A stretch of DNA of 64,000 bases from Arthrobacter sp. AFG7.2 (GTDB lineage: Bacteria; Actinomycetota; Actinomycetes; Actinomycetales; Micrococcaceae), in contig NZ_PJMB01000002.1 of assembly GCF_002892835.1 (NCBI RefSeq), positions 1 to 64,000 of the forward strand, read 5' to 3'. A program made the translations under genes and the position numbers. Positions within the stretch are counted from its first letter, which is position 1; each line of letters starts with the position of its first letter. The notes under the pieces were generated by a model. That model worked only from the letters and a program-made list of their open reading frames with translations. It had not been told where the DNA came from and did not search any database. This document shows positions 41,835 to 50,563 of the stretch, one piece after another.

Positions 41835-42719
41835 TCACGCCTGCTTCTGCTCCGTTGATGTACCGGGTTCATGGAGCGCCCCGTCCTTTCCGGCCTTAGA
41901 CAACGTGAAGATCCCGTAACGCATCGCCCCGGTGCGGTATGCCAGGATCATGCGGGGAATGCTCAGAACAAAGAGATTGCGGGCACCCAGGGCGAGGCGG
42001 CGGGTCTCGCGATCGACGAGCAGGGCCTTCACGAGGCGGCCGGCGCAGATCGGCCAGGTGCGGGTGACGCGGCGGCTGACATCCTCGTAGCCGTCAACCA
42101 AAAAGCCCGCCGCCCTTGCCATCGCTTCATACTCCTCGCGGGTGCCCAGCGAGGGCAGGCGCCCTTCGCGGCAGATCGGCTCGAGCAGATGGCGGACCTT
42201 CCAACCGTTGGCATCGGTCCCGGCGAGCCATGCACAGACGACCAAGCGGCCACCGGGCGCCAGCACGCGATGTGCCTCGGCGAAGAACCCGGGCTTGTCC
42301 ACCATGTGCTCGCTCGACTCGATCGCCCACGCCGCATCGACCGAGGCATCGGCCAGTCCGTTGTCGAGCCAGTCGCGGACTTGGATGTCAACGCCGGGGG
42401 CAGAATGCGCGGCGGCGTAGCAGGCCTGCTCAGCCGAAAGCGTGAAGCCGGTGACGCGGACCCCGTAATTGACTGCGAGCCGCCTTGCCGTGGAGCCATA
42501 ACCGCAGCCGATATCCACGCACGCCTGCCCTGGCATGAGGGCCAGCCTGTCACCGACTGTGTCCACCAGCGCCTCGACGGCCTCGCCGGGTGTCTCGTGG
42601 CCGGTCGCCCATAGCCCGTGATGGACATGCTCCCCCCACACCCGGCGATAAATGGGATCGAGCTCGTCGTAGTGATCGGCGACGGCCACGGCGTTCTGGG
42701 ATATGTCGGGAACAATCAC
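41835..42719 (-). CDS. SAM-dependent methyltransferase (tocopherol-MT/SMT-like)
   Basis: 294 residues. Motif I VDIGCGYGSTARRLA (about 66-80), then FTLSAEQACYAAAH, and AIESSEHMVDKPGFFAEAHRVLAPGGRLVV (motifs II-III), typical of class I methyltransferases of the sterol/tocopherol/phosphoethanolamine type. The C-terminal part has a hydrophobic patch (RNLFVLSIPRMILAY) that could touch membranes. A small lipid or quinone substrate is likely but unproven. The GTG at 42719 lies 6 nt after TACTGT (leaderless), preferred to the TTG at 42734. Insulated from the upstream gene by a strong terminator. Confidence 0.78.
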   Translation of the reverse strand: MIVPDISQNAVAVADHYDELDPIYRRVWGEHVHHGLWATGHETPGEAVEALVDTVGDRLALMPGQACVDIGCGYGSTARRLAVNYGVRVTGFTLSAEQACYAAAHSAPGVDIQVRDWLDNGLADASVDAAWAIESSEHMVDKPGFFAEAHRVLAPGGRLVVCAWLAGTDANGWKVRHLLEPICREGRLPSLGTREEYEAMARAAGFLVDGYEDVSRRVTRTWPICAGRLVKALLVDRETRRLALGARNLFVLSIPRMILAYRTGAMRYGIFTLSKAGKDGALHEPGTSTEQKQA

Positions 42720-42725
42720 GCCATG

Positions 42726-42731
42726 ACAGTA
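42726..42731 (-). promoter_or_regulatory. -10 box of a leaderless promoter (methyltransferase)
   Basis: TACTGT, 6 nt, GTG at 42719; decides the start codon. Confidence 0.45.
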
Positions 42732-42757
42732 CAACGGCGATCCGTAGCGAAGGAAGG

Positions 42758-42799
42758 GGAAGGACGACGGCGGGACTCGCCTCCCGCCGTCGTCCTTCC
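42758..42799. terminator. Strong terminator, 18-bp perfect stem
   Basis: GGAAGGACGACGGCGGGA (42758-42775), loop CTCGCC, exact complement at 42782-42799. It follows the dehydrogenase gene on the minus strand. Confidence 0.9.
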
Positions 42800-42820
42800 G
42801 AATGTCCGCCCCGCCAGCCC

Positions 42821-43876
42821 TTAGGGGTGCACCAGCAACTTCACGGCGGTGTCCTTGTGGTTGATAAGGGTGTCGAAGCCCTGTTCCACCAGGTCCTCCA
42901 GCGCGATCCGGCCGGTGATGAACGGCTTGAGGTCCACCTTGCCCTCCTGCACCATCCTGATTACCGCGGGGTGGTCCCGGACGTAGGCGATGGTGCCGCG
43001 CAGGTCGATCTCCTTGAGCACCAGCTTCTGCATGTCAACGGTGGCCGGCGCGCCCCAGATGGCCACGTTCACCACCACTCCCCCGGGCCGGACGGCGTCG
43101 AGCATGGTGTCCAGCACTGCGTTCACTCCGGCGCACTCGAAGGCGACGTCGGCCCCGGTTCCGCCGGTCAGTTCCAGCACCCGCGCCGGGACGTTTTCCT
43201 GGCTGGGGTCCAGCACGTGGTCAGCCACGCCGCTGGAGGTGGCCTTCTCCTTGCGGGCCTGGGTCAGTTCGCTGACGATCGTGGTCACGCCCATGCCCTT
43301 CAGCACCGCCGCGGTCAGCAGCCCGATGGGTCCCGATCCGCCCACCAGCGCGGTGTCGCCCGCCTTCACGCCGCTGCGCTCCACCGCATGATGGGCCACG
43401 GACAGCGGCTCGATCAGGGCGGCCTCGTCCAGGGGGATGTCACCGATGGGGTGCACCCACCGCTTGTCCACCACGATGGTTTCGCTCAGGCCCCCGCCGC
43501 CGCCGGAGAGTCCGATGAACCCCATCTGCCGGCACAGGTGATAACTGCCCGCCTGGCACATGTCGCAGGTCCCGTCCACGAAATAGGGTTCGACGACGAC
43601 GTTGTCCCCTACCGAGAGCCCTTCCACACCTTCGCCGATTTCCGAGATGGTCCCTGAGAATTCGTGCCCCATGGTCACCGGCGCTTCCTCGTGGGACAGC
43701 GGGTGCGGGTGCCCCGGGGCGGGGACGAAGATGGGTCCTTCCAGGTATTCGTGCAGATCGCTGCCGCATATCCCGCACCACGCGACGTCGATCTTCACCG
43801 CCCCGGCCCGGAGCTCCGGCTCCGGGATGTCCTCGATCCGGACGTCCTCGCGGCCGTGGAAACGTGCTGCCTTCAT
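42821..43876 (-). CDS. Zinc alcohol dehydrogenase, 2,3-butanediol dehydrogenase-like
   Basis: 351 residues, MDR superfamily. Catalytic zinc ligands Cys in CGICGSDLHEY and GHE in MGHEFSG; structural-zinc region around CDMCQAGSYHLC (fewer Cys than in classic ADH, as in butanediol dehydrogenases); cofactor loop VGGSGPIGLLTA. It should oxidise a secondary alcohol or diol, or reduce acetoin, with NAD(H). Start ATG with AAGGA 6 nt upstream. It follows the flavin monooxygenase gene by 27 nt on the same strand, so the two form an operon for alcohol/ketone breakdown. Confidence 0.86.
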   Translation of the reverse strand: MKAARFHGREDVRIEDIPEPELRAGAVKIDVAWCGICGSDLHEYLEGPIFVPAPGHPHPLSHEEAPVTMGHEFSGTISEIGEGVEGLSVGDNVVVEPYFVDGTCDMCQAGSYHLCRQMGFIGLSGGGGGLSETIVVDKRWVHPIGDIPLDEAALIEPLSVAHHAVERSGVKAGDTALVGGSGPIGLLTAAVLKGMGVTTIVSELTQARKEKATSSGVADHVLDPSQENVPARVLELTGGTGADVAFECAGVNAVLDTMLDAVRPGGVVVNVAIWGAPATVDMQKLVLKEIDLRGTIAYVRDHPAVIRMVQEGKVDLKPFITGRIALEDLVEQGFDTLINHKDTAVKLLVHP

Positions 43877-43903
43877 GATGATCCTTTCAGTGTGCAAACG
43901 CTG

Positions 43904-45694
43904 CTAGCGGGTGTGATGGCTGGGCTGCAGTTCGTAGACGGGGGTGTCGAGTCCTTCCATTCGGGCCTTCAGCTGCAGCGCCAGGTAGGCGGAGTAGTGC
44001 CGGCTCTGGTGCAGGTTGCCGCCGTGGATCCAGAGGTTGGGCACGTTGGTTGGTTTCCACATATTGCGCAGTTCCCCCTCCCACGGACCAGGGTCTTTTG
44101 GCGTGTCTGAGCCGTACCCCCAGCATTTGCCCACGCGGTCCGCGATTTCCGGGGACACCAGGTCCGCCAGCCACCCGTTCATGGACCCGTAGCCGGTGGC
44201 GTAGACAATGAGGTCGGCCTCCAGCTCGGATCCGTCCGCCATCACCACGGCGTTGCCGGTGATCTTGGAAACCTGCCCGGACTTCAGCTTCACCCTGCCG
44301 TCGATGATCAGCTGGGAAGCGCCGACGTCGATGTAGTAGCCGGAGCCGCGCCGCAGGTACTTCACAAACAGGCCGGAGCCGTCCACGCCGAAGTCCAGGT
44401 CGAACCCGGCGGCCTCCAGCTGCGAGTAGAACCCGGCGTCACGTTGGGCCATCTGCTGGTACACCGGGACCTGGGCCCCGGGCAGGACCCGCATGGGCAG
44501 CGAGGCGAACAGCAGGTCGGCCTTCTCCGTGGTGACCCCTGCGGCCAGCGCCCGCTCCGAGTACAGGTCCCCCAGCGCCAGGTCCATCAGGGACTCGCTG
44601 CGGGCGATGTGCGTAGAGGAGCGCTGGATCATGGTGACGTCGGCACCGTGCTCCCACAGGTCTGCGCAGATATCGTGCGCCGAGTTGTTGGAACCGATTA
44701 CCACCGCCTTCTTGCCGGTCCAGTCCCCGCCGCCGGGGTGCTGGGAGGAGTGCCGCTGCTCCCCGAGGAAGGACTCGGCGCCGTCGAAGGTGGGAATGTT
44801 CGGGTAGCCGGAGACGCCAAGGGCGAAGACCAGCTGCCTGGGCCGGAGGGTTACTGGTTCGCCGTTGCGAAGGACGTTGACCGCCCATTCCTGCGTCGCG
44901 TCGTCGTATTTTGCCCCTACGCACTCGGTGCCGGACCAGTAGTTCAGCTCCATGATCCGGGTGTAGTGCTCCAGCCAGTCGCCGATCTTGTCCTTGGCGG
45001 CGAAGACGGGCCAGTCGTCCGGGAACTTCAGGTAGGGCAGGTGGTCGTACCAGACCGGATCGTGCAGGTGCAGGGACTTGTAGCGGTTCCGCCAGGAGTC
45101 CCCGGGGTTCTCGTTCTTTTCGATGATGATAGTGGGCACGCCGAGCCGCTTCAGCCGGGCGGCCAGTCCGATGCCGCCCTGCCCGCCGCCGATGATCACG
45201 CAGTACGGCTGCTCCTCGTAGCCGAGCCGGGCCTCCTGCTCCTCCTTGAGCTCCTTCCAGGACCGGCGCCCACGGACAATCTCGTGGGCCACGCCCTGCT
45301 CGCGGCGCGGGCCCTTCTTCTCCTCGAACCCCTTGAGCTCCTGCATGGTGGTCAGCAGCGTCCAGCACTTGCCGCCGCGGAGCCGAAGGTGGCCGTAGCC
45401 GCGGGCGGTGCCGGTTTCGAACGTGATCCAGGCTTCCACGTTCTCCGCGTCCCCGGTGGCGTCTTCCGCGATCGCCCAGCCGGCAGGCTGCACGTGGTCC
45501 AGCGTGGCCTCAAGCATGCGCCGGATGTCCGCCTTGCCTTCCAGCGTCTTGAGGTTCCAGGTGAACGCCACGAAGTCGCGCCAGTAGCATTCGTCCTCGA
45601 AGAGCTCCAGGGCTGCGTCCACGTCGCGCCGCTGCAGCGCGTCATCCAGGCGTTTGAGCCAGGCCTGCGCGGCGGCCGTTGGTGAATCGGTCAT
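43904..45694 (-). CDS. Flavin-dependent monooxygenase with N-terminal NTF2-like domain
   Basis: 596 residues. The first about 125 residues (LKRLDDALQRRDVDAALELFEDECYWRDFVAFTWN) form a SnoaL/NTF2-like cone; the rest is an FMO/Baeyer-Villiger-type enzyme with FAD loop IIGGGQGGIGLAARL (about residue 166), NENPGDSWRNRY, an NADPH loop VVIGSNNSAHD (about 345) and VYATGYGSMNGW near the C-terminus. Such proteins oxygenate ketones, amines or indole-like acids. ATG at 45694 with AGGAG upstream. Operon with the alcohol dehydrogenase; divergent GAF regulator. The fused NTF2 domain may shape the substrate site or the dimer. Confidence 0.87.
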   Translation of the reverse strand: MTDSPTAAAQAWLKRLDDALQRRDVDAALELFEDECYWRDFVAFTWNLKTLEGKADIRRMLEATLDHVQPAGWAIAEDATGDAENVEAWITFETGTARGYGHLRLRGGKCWTLLTTMQELKGFEEKKGPRREQGVAHEIVRGRRSWKELKEEQEARLGYEEQPYCVIIGGGQGGIGLAARLKRLGVPTIIIEKNENPGDSWRNRYKSLHLHDPVWYDHLPYLKFPDDWPVFAAKDKIGDWLEHYTRIMELNYWSGTECVGAKYDDATQEWAVNVLRNGEPVTLRPRQLVFALGVSGYPNIPTFDGAESFLGEQRHSSQHPGGGDWTGKKAVVIGSNNSAHDICADLWEHGADVTMIQRSSTHIARSESLMDLALGDLYSERALAAGVTTEKADLLFASLPMRVLPGAQVPVYQQMAQRDAGFYSQLEAAGFDLDFGVDGSGLFVKYLRRGSGYYIDVGASQLIIDGRVKLKSGQVSKITGNAVVMADGSELEADLIVYATGYGSMNGWLADLVSPEIADRVGKCWGYGSDTPKDPGPWEGELRNMWKPTNVPNLWIHGGNLHQSRHYSAYLALQLKARMEGLDTPVYELQPSHHTR

Positions 45695-45775
45695 GTCCAC
45701 TCCTTTGTGTGATGGTCCGCGTTCAGTGGGCCCCGTTTCCGTCCTGCCCCCTGCGGTATGCTGGGCGGGCGTGAG

Positions 45776-45799
45776 CTGCGTCACCTCAGTGAAACGCAG
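45776..45799. promoter_or_regulatory. Inverted repeat between monooxygenase and its regulator
   Basis: CTGCGT (45776-45781) and ACGCAG (45794-45799), 12 nt apart, in the divergent promoter region; a candidate site for the GAF regulator. Confidence 0.4.
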
Positions 45800-45863
45800 T
45801 GGGGGTTACAGCAGCGTTGCATTCAGCACCGCCGGACGAGGGCGACGGCGGTGGGAGGGAGCC

Positions 45864-47177
45864 ATGGACCACGGCCTGAAGTTCTCGGACCCGGCGGCGT
45901 ATTCGCGGCTGTTGCGCCGCGCCCATGAACAGGTGATCTCCGGCGTTCCGCGGCCCGAAATCCCGGAAGGGCTGGCCAGCTCCTGGCGCCGCTCCATGGC
46001 GCTGGGCATCAGCCCCGACCAGCACAGCCCCCGCCACCTGCACGAGGCGTCCGAGGTGCTGGAACTGCGGCGGGAGCACCGGCTGCAGCAGGTTATGCCC
46101 GCGCTCAGCGAGCTGCTGGCCGACGACTCCAGCGACGGACGGCACCTGCTGGTGCTGACGGACGCCGGCGGCGAGATCCTTTGGCGGGTGGGCAGTGCCC
46201 AGGTGCTACGGCGGGCGGACCGGTTGGAGTTCTCCGAGGGGGCGGACTGGTCCGAGGCCGGAATCGGCACCAACGCCATCAGCGAGGCGCTGGTCACCGG
46301 CCGTCCGGTGCAGCTGTTCTCCGCCGAGCACCTGGTCCGCACGCACCACGAATGGGCCTGCACCGCGGCACCCATCAGGGATCCTTTGACGGGTGCTTTG
46401 CTGGGGGTGCTGGATGTGTCAGGGCCGCTGGAGTCCCTCACCGCGGACACGCTGCGCATGGTGCGGTGCGCCGTGAGCACGGCAGAGGCGCTGCTGAGGA
46501 TGTCCGACGCCGGCACGTCCCTGGGTGCCCCTTCCCCGGCGCCTGTTTCCCGGCAGTCTTCCCGGACCGGATCTGCTGCACGGCCGGCGGCTGCAGTTGC
46601 GTCGCTTGAGCTGCTCGGCGACCAGCCGGCCGCGGTCCTCCGGGACGGCAGCCGCGTGCCGCTGACGCTGCGTCGGGCGGAGATCCTGGCGCTGCTGGAT
46701 TCACGGAGCCAGGGCTGGAGTGCCGAAGAACTGGCCTATGAGCTCCACGGTGATGCGGGAATTGCGGCGTCCATCCGCACCGAAATGTTCCGGGTCCGGT
46801 CCCTGCTGGGCGACGCCATAGCGTCCAACCCTTACCGGCTGGGTGAGGGGCTCGCCGGGTGGTCGGACGCGGGCCAGGTGCTGCGGCTGCTGCGCGAGGG
46901 CAATGCGGCTGCGGCGCTGGAAGCGTACCGCGCACCCCTGCTCAGCCGCTCCGGAAACATGGCCATACAGCTCCTGCGGGACCGGCTGGATCTGGCACTG
47001 CGAGCAGCCGTTCGCGCCAGTACGGACCCCGCTCTCCTCGTCCGCTGGCTGTCCACGGACATGGGCTCGGCGGACATGCCGGCGGTGGAGGCGCTGGGCA
47101 AACTGGTGGGCCCGCGCGATGCACGGTATTTGTCATTCAGTGCCGGAGCGGCAGCGGCGGATGCAAAATTCGCCTAG
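45864..47177 (+). CDS. GAF-domain transcriptional regulator (DhaR/AcoR-like sensor half)
   Basis: 437 residues. The N-terminal part (SRPEI..LASSWRRSMALGISPD type) and GAF domain (about 80-210) with ADWSEAGIGTNAISEALVTGRPVQLFSAEHLVRTHHEWACTAAPIRDPLTG are those of AcoR/DhaR-type activators, where GTNA and HHxWxCxxAPI are diagnostic. There is no sigma54 AAA domain; instead a C-terminal region (LTLRRAEILALLDSRSQGWSAEELAYELHGD...RTEMFRVRSLLGD) likely binds DNA. ATG with GGGAGGGA upstream. Likely activates the divergent monooxygenase-dehydrogenase operon when its substrate is present. Confidence 0.85.
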   Translation: MDHGLKFSDPAAYSRLLRRAHEQVISGVPRPEIPEGLASSWRRSMALGISPDQHSPRHLHEASEVLELRREHRLQQVMPALSELLADDSSDGRHLLVLTDAGGEILWRVGSAQVLRRADRLEFSEGADWSEAGIGTNAISEALVTGRPVQLFSAEHLVRTHHEWACTAAPIRDPLTGALLGVLDVSGPLESLTADTLRMVRCAVSTAEALLRMSDAGTSLGAPSPAPVSRQSSRTGSAARPAAAVASLELLGDQPAAVLRDGSRVPLTLRRAEILALLDSRSQGWSAEELAYELHGDAGIAASIRTEMFRVRSLLGDAIASNPYRLGEGLAGWSDAGQVLRLLREGNAAAALEAYRAPLLSRSGNMAIQLLRDRLDLALRAAVRASTDPALLVRWLSTDMGSADMPAVEALGKLVGPRDARYLSFSAGAAAADAKFA

Positions 47178-47305
47178 CAAATTCTTTTGTCAATAAACCC
47201 ATCCGACGTGGCGGCTGGCATTCCTGCGGGCCGCGCCGGCGGTTGTTGGGGCCCAGCCGTGGCTGGCTTATGGCGACGGGACCGCAGGCGTGCAGACCGC
47301 CGTCG

Positions 47306-47851
47306 TCACGCGGTGGCGCTGCCCGGGGAGGTGGGCGGCGCTGGTTTGGCGAGCTGGGCCGCGATTTCGTCGGCCCAGGCGTCGATAGAGATCCAGTCCC
47401 GAAAGTCCCCGAAGCGGCCGCCGGTGAGCCGGAACAGGAAGCGCAGCGCTGACGACATCTGGTCCGCCTTGTAGACGCCGGAGAACATCCGGTGGCCGCG
47501 AAGCGCAACGTCCTGGGGCAGGACTCCTGCCAGACGCGCCTGTTGCAATGCCGCGCCCTTTTTGCGGAACGGCTTAGGCAGCGCGTCAGCCATCCCCACG
47601 TTGAAGGCCCAGACGGGCCGCTTGGCCAGTTCGGGCGCATGCCGGGAGAAAAATTGATCGGCCGTGGGCAACCACGACTGATTGTGGACGGCGCTGCCAA
47701 TCACCACGGCGTCGTAGCAAGAGAGGCTCTCCACCTCTTCCACGGACCGGCACTCGACGCCGTCCAGCGTGGACGCCATGCGGTCCGCTATATGATTGGC
47801 GATCTCCTGCGTCGAACCCATCGCGCTGGCATAGGCAACCAGAACAGCCAT
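47306..47851 (-). CDS. Flavodoxin-domain protein
   Basis: 181 residues. The FMN phosphate loop VAYASAMGSTQEIANHIA (about residues 4-21) and VVIGSAVHNQSWLPTADQFFSRH (about 49-71) are those of the flavodoxin_5/HemG-like group. The C-terminus (GDFRDWISIDAWADEIAAQL) matches actinobacterial members. It probably binds FMN and carries electrons, or acts as a protoporphyrinogen-oxidase-like enzyme; context does not decide. ATG at 47851 with GGAGGT at good spacing; longer open frame upstream is not needed. Confidence 0.82.
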   Translation of the reverse strand: MAVLVAYASAMGSTQEIANHIADRMASTLDGVECRSVEEVESLSCYDAVVIGSAVHNQSWLPTADQFFSRHAPELAKRPVWAFNVGMADALPKPFRKKGAALQQARLAGVLPQDVALRGHRMFSGVYKADQMSSALRFLFRLTGGRFGDFRDWISIDAWADEIAAQLAKPAPPTSPGSATA

Positions 47852-48189
47852 TCCTGAACCTCCGATCATGCCGTCTCCAGTCTGATGGACGGGCGCGGCG
47901 GCGGGGACGTGCCATAGGTCCCGAAAACAGGGCTGGCTCCTAGCCGGGCTCTTCCTCGTTCGCGGTGGCCTCGACCCAGTCGATGGCGTCGTCCGGGAAG
48001 CAGTGCCCCGGGGTTTCATCATGGCCGGCCCACCAGGAATCGATCTTCCCCGCAATCGGGCTCCTGGTAGCAGCCTCTGCCGTGGCGCCTGCGGCTGGTC
48101 CGGGCCATTGTTTCGGCTTCGGTGCAAGCGATAAAATGCTCCCGGGGAGAGGTCCTGGTTTCGCTTGACCGCCGTTAGGGGCCCCTCCA
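47852..48189. other. 338-bp region, mostly without recognisable gene
   Basis: Contains the upstream sequence of the flavodoxin gene and a short protein-like frame on the minus strand (see 47940). No hairpin or promoter stands out. Confidence 0.4.
47940..48098 (-). pseudogene. Possible small gene or gene remnant
   Basis: The minus-strand frame ending at 47940 encodes AGKIDSWWAGHDETPGHC followed by FPDDAIDWVEATANEEEPG, which looks like a real acidic C-terminus with G/C-rich third positions. No convincing start or ribosome site was found. Family not recognised. Confidence 0.25.
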
Positions 48190-48915
48190 ATGACCGACTT
48201 CTTTACAATGCAGCCCGGCGAGACCGCACCTCCATTGCCGCCCGGACCCGTCCTGTGCACCGGGACTGCGGGCATGCGGCGCATACACCGTTTTTTCCTG
48301 TGGGCGTACGACGAGGCGCCCGGTCTGGTGCGCTCCGTGGGTGCTGGCGACACTGCCCGCGCCGCCTACGTGGGGGAAGTGCTGGGGAACTTCGACAAGG
48401 TGCTCCACATCCACCACGAGGGCGAGGACCTGCTGATGTACCCGCAGCTGGGCCAACGGGCACCTGCGTGCGCGCTGCACGTGGCGCAAATGCTGGAGCA
48501 GCACCGGCAGGTCACCCAGCGGCTCGAGGGCATCGAGCCCGTCCGCCTGCGCTGGATGTCGACGGCGGATGCAGAGTCTGCTGCGGAACTGGCGGCGCGC
48601 TACGAGGACCTGTCGGCAATCCTCAAAGTGCACCTGCGCCGGGAGGTCACGGAGGTAATGCCCGTTGCGGACAGGGTGATGACCGAGAAGGAAATGGACG
48701 GGCTGGGGCAGCACAGCATTGAGCAGTTCGACAAGAAATTCCTGGTCACCTATCTGGGGATGGTGCTGGCCACGAATCCGCCCGCAGACCGGAAGGAACT
48801 GTTCAAGGAGATCCCCCCGCCGGTCCGCCTGGGCTACCGCCTCATCGGGCGCAGGATGTACCGGAAACAGTACTCGACGCTCTTTCCTGGGCGTCCGGTC
48901 CCCGAGACGCTTTAA
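48190..48915 (+). CDS. Hemerythrin-like domain protein
   Basis: 241 residues, all helical. HRFFLWAYDEAPGL, HIHHEGEDLLMYPQL, HVAQMLEQHRQVTQRL and HLRREVTEVMPVADR place His and Glu residues as in a four-helix HHE cation-binding (hemerythrin-like) domain that holds a di-iron centre. Such proteins sense or buffer oxygen, NO or iron. The C-terminal 60 residues (ATNPPADRKELFKEIPPPVRLGYRLIGRRMYRKQY) are a separate conserved tail. The ATG has only weak upstream pairing to the ribosome. Confidence 0.83.
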   Translation: MTDFFTMQPGETAPPLPPGPVLCTGTAGMRRIHRFFLWAYDEAPGLVRSVGAGDTARAAYVGEVLGNFDKVLHIHHEGEDLLMYPQLGQRAPACALHVAQMLEQHRQVTQRLEGIEPVRLRWMSTADAESAAELAARYEDLSAILKVHLRREVTEVMPVADRVMTEKEMDGLGQHSIEQFDKKFLVTYLGMVLATNPPADRKELFKEIPPPVRLGYRLIGRRMYRKQYSTLFPGRPVPETL

Positions 48916-48924
48916 AGGCCGACC

Positions 48925-49290
48925 ATGGTCTTCCTGGTTCCTGCGATCGGGCTGCTGCTTTGGATTGACGTCCTTCTGGGTGCCCTGGTCCTGGCCGGTA
49001 TTCTCTGGGCGGCGTTCGGCCTGATAGTTGGGCTTGCGAACTTCGCGCACTTGCTCATTGGAGGAAAGAGCCGGCCGAGCGTGGAGCGAAAAACCGCCAC
49101 TGGCCCCAAACGGATCGTACCCCGGGCGCCACCCCCACCGCAGGTAACCCGGGCCCCAGGCCTCGCGGAGTCCGGCAGCAAGGTCGCGTCCGAGATATGG
49201 CCCAAATGGAACACGTCGCACCGGCGGTACGTGGAGGGCGAGAAATCGCACTGGCAGGAGCAGTTTGACGCCTTGAACTCCCGCGAATGA
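48925..49290 (+). CDS. Small membrane protein, unknown function
   Basis: 121 residues. Two close hydrophobic segments (about residues 3-20 and 22-46) then a basic, Pro-rich cytoplasmic tail ending in KWNTSHRRYVEGEKSHWQEQFDALNSRE. AAGG lies 7 nt before the ATG, 9 nt after the hemerythrin-like gene stop, suggesting cotranscription. Family not recognised. Confidence 0.6.
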   Translation: MVFLVPAIGLLLWIDVLLGALVLAGILWAAFGLIVGLANFAHLLIGGKSRPSVERKTATGPKRIVPRAPPPPQVTRAPGLAESGSKVASEIWPKWNTSHRRYVEGEKSHWQEQFDALNSRE

Positions 49291-49377
49291 GCCCGTATTG
49301 GGGACGGCGACTGTACGATCTCGTTTAGGCCCGGGACGGCAGCGTCACGGTCTGCGGACGAGTTGGGGGACATCCAA

Positions 49378-49953
49378 ATGCCGGAACTGAAACGCATTTA
49401 TTGGACACGCGTGAGCCTTCGCCTGGCGTTCATGGCCATTGTGGTGTGGCTCTTCGGCTCGGCCATTCTCTCGCTCATGCCGCAGGCGGATGCCGGCGCC
49501 GGTTCCGGAGTGTCTACGGCGGCTGGGGTGCTCCGTTCCATGGTGGACCGCGTGAAAACCGCGGTGACGCTCCCAGGCGCGTTCGCCGTCGTCCTCATCA
49601 TTGCCGCGGCCGTTATCAACGCACGGGACGTTCGACGGCGGGATCCAGTGCGGCGCTTTACGCGCCAGCAGCGCCGCGCAGGGATGGCGCGGGCCGGCGG
49701 TGTGTGTGAAATGGAGACGGGTTTTGGCCGCCGGTGCTCCCGCCCGGCCGAGCATGGCGACCACTTTTATCCCTGGTCCAAGGGCGGATCCACCAGCCTG
49801 CAGAATTTTGTGGCGGCCTGCAGCCGGTGCAACCGCGCCAAGGGCGCACGGATCCCTTCGCCGGGACAGCAGCTGCGGCTGGAGCGGCGACGCCGGACCT
49901 ACGTTCCGCTTGAGGGTGCCGTTGCCGTCGGCGAAAGGCAGCCGCTTCCGTAG
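49378..49953 (+). CDS. Membrane-anchored HNH nuclease-fold protein (copy 1)
   Basis: 191 residues. Two hydrophobic segments (about 14-32 and 59-78) anchor the N-terminus; a basic linker RDVRRRDPVRRFTRQQRRAGMARAGG leads to an HNH/Cys4 domain: CEMETGFGRRC, then GDHFYPWSKGGSTSLQNFVAACSRCNRAKGAR, where His-Asn and the paired Cys residues form the betabetaalpha-metal fold. HNH domains cut DNA, but membrane-tethered forms are unusual. ATG with GGGGGA 7 nt upstream. A paralogue of the same length lies at 53571. Confidence 0.8.
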   Translation: MPELKRIYWTRVSLRLAFMAIVVWLFGSAILSLMPQADAGAGSGVSTAAGVLRSMVDRVKTAVTLPGAFAVVLIIAAAVINARDVRRRDPVRRFTRQQRRAGMARAGGVCEMETGFGRRCSRPAEHGDHFYPWSKGGSTSLQNFVAACSRCNRAKGARIPSPGQQLRLERRRRTYVPLEGAVAVGERQPLP

Positions 49954-49957
49954 CCTG

Positions 49958-50335
49958 CTACGGATCGAGCCGCCTGCGCAGGAGGCAAAACTCATTGCCC
50001 TCAGGGTCGGCCAGGACGTGCCACGGCTCATCGCCCGTCTGCCCGACGTCGGCCGGGCGCGCCCCAAGGGCAAGCAGGCGTTCCAGCTCGGCGTCCTGGT
50101 CCCGGTCCACTGGGTTGACGTCAATATGCAAAGGGAGGCGTCCCGTCCGCGGATTGTTGCTCGGGCTCAGGATGATAGTGGGCTGCAGGCCGCCGAACCC
50201 GGCGTCCGGAGGGCCGATCTCGATGGCACCGTCCTCCCGGTCCAGCTCGACATATCCGAGCACCTGGCTCCAGAACCCTGCCAGGAGTTCCGGATCGGCA
50301 CAATTCAGGACCAGTTCGCTGATACGGGAAACCAT
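49958..50335 (-). CDS. VOC-family (glyoxalase-like) protein
   Basis: 125 residues. ISELVLNCADPELLAGFWSQVLGY at the N-terminus and EPWHVLADPEGNEFCLLRR at the C-terminus are typical of the same VOC group as the gene at 6868. One compact betaalphabetabetabeta pair per chain half; a dimer would form the metal site. The ATG at 50335 follows TACACT by 7 nt (leaderless) and is preferred to the longer frame. Convergent with HNH copy 1, with 4 nt between the stops. Confidence 0.82.
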   Translation of the reverse strand: MVSRISELVLNCADPELLAGFWSQVLGYVELDREDGAIEIGPPDAGFGGLQPTIILSPSNNPRTGRLPLHIDVNPVDRDQDAELERLLALGARPADVGQTGDEPWHVLADPEGNEFCLLRRRLDP

Positions 50336-50342
50336 GAACCCC

Positions 50343-50348
50343 AGTGTA
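50343..50348 (-). promoter_or_regulatory. -10 box of a leaderless promoter (VOC protein 2)
   Basis: TACACT, 7 nt, ATG at 50335. Confidence 0.45.
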
Positions 50349-50563
50349 CGAAGACCCTGCCCGGACTGTCCGGAAATTGATGCTTGTCCAAGGCATGCGC
50401 CGTGTGCCAAATGCGAAGGGGGCCTTACCCTCCGCTAACGCGCAGGTAGCGGCGATGTGCGCCGGGCAGTCCAGGGCTAGTAAAATCTTCTGGTGCCTTT
50501 TTCTACACCCCTCCACCGCCCGTCAACCTGCCGCCGTGCCGAGTCCCTGGCCGGTGGGACATC

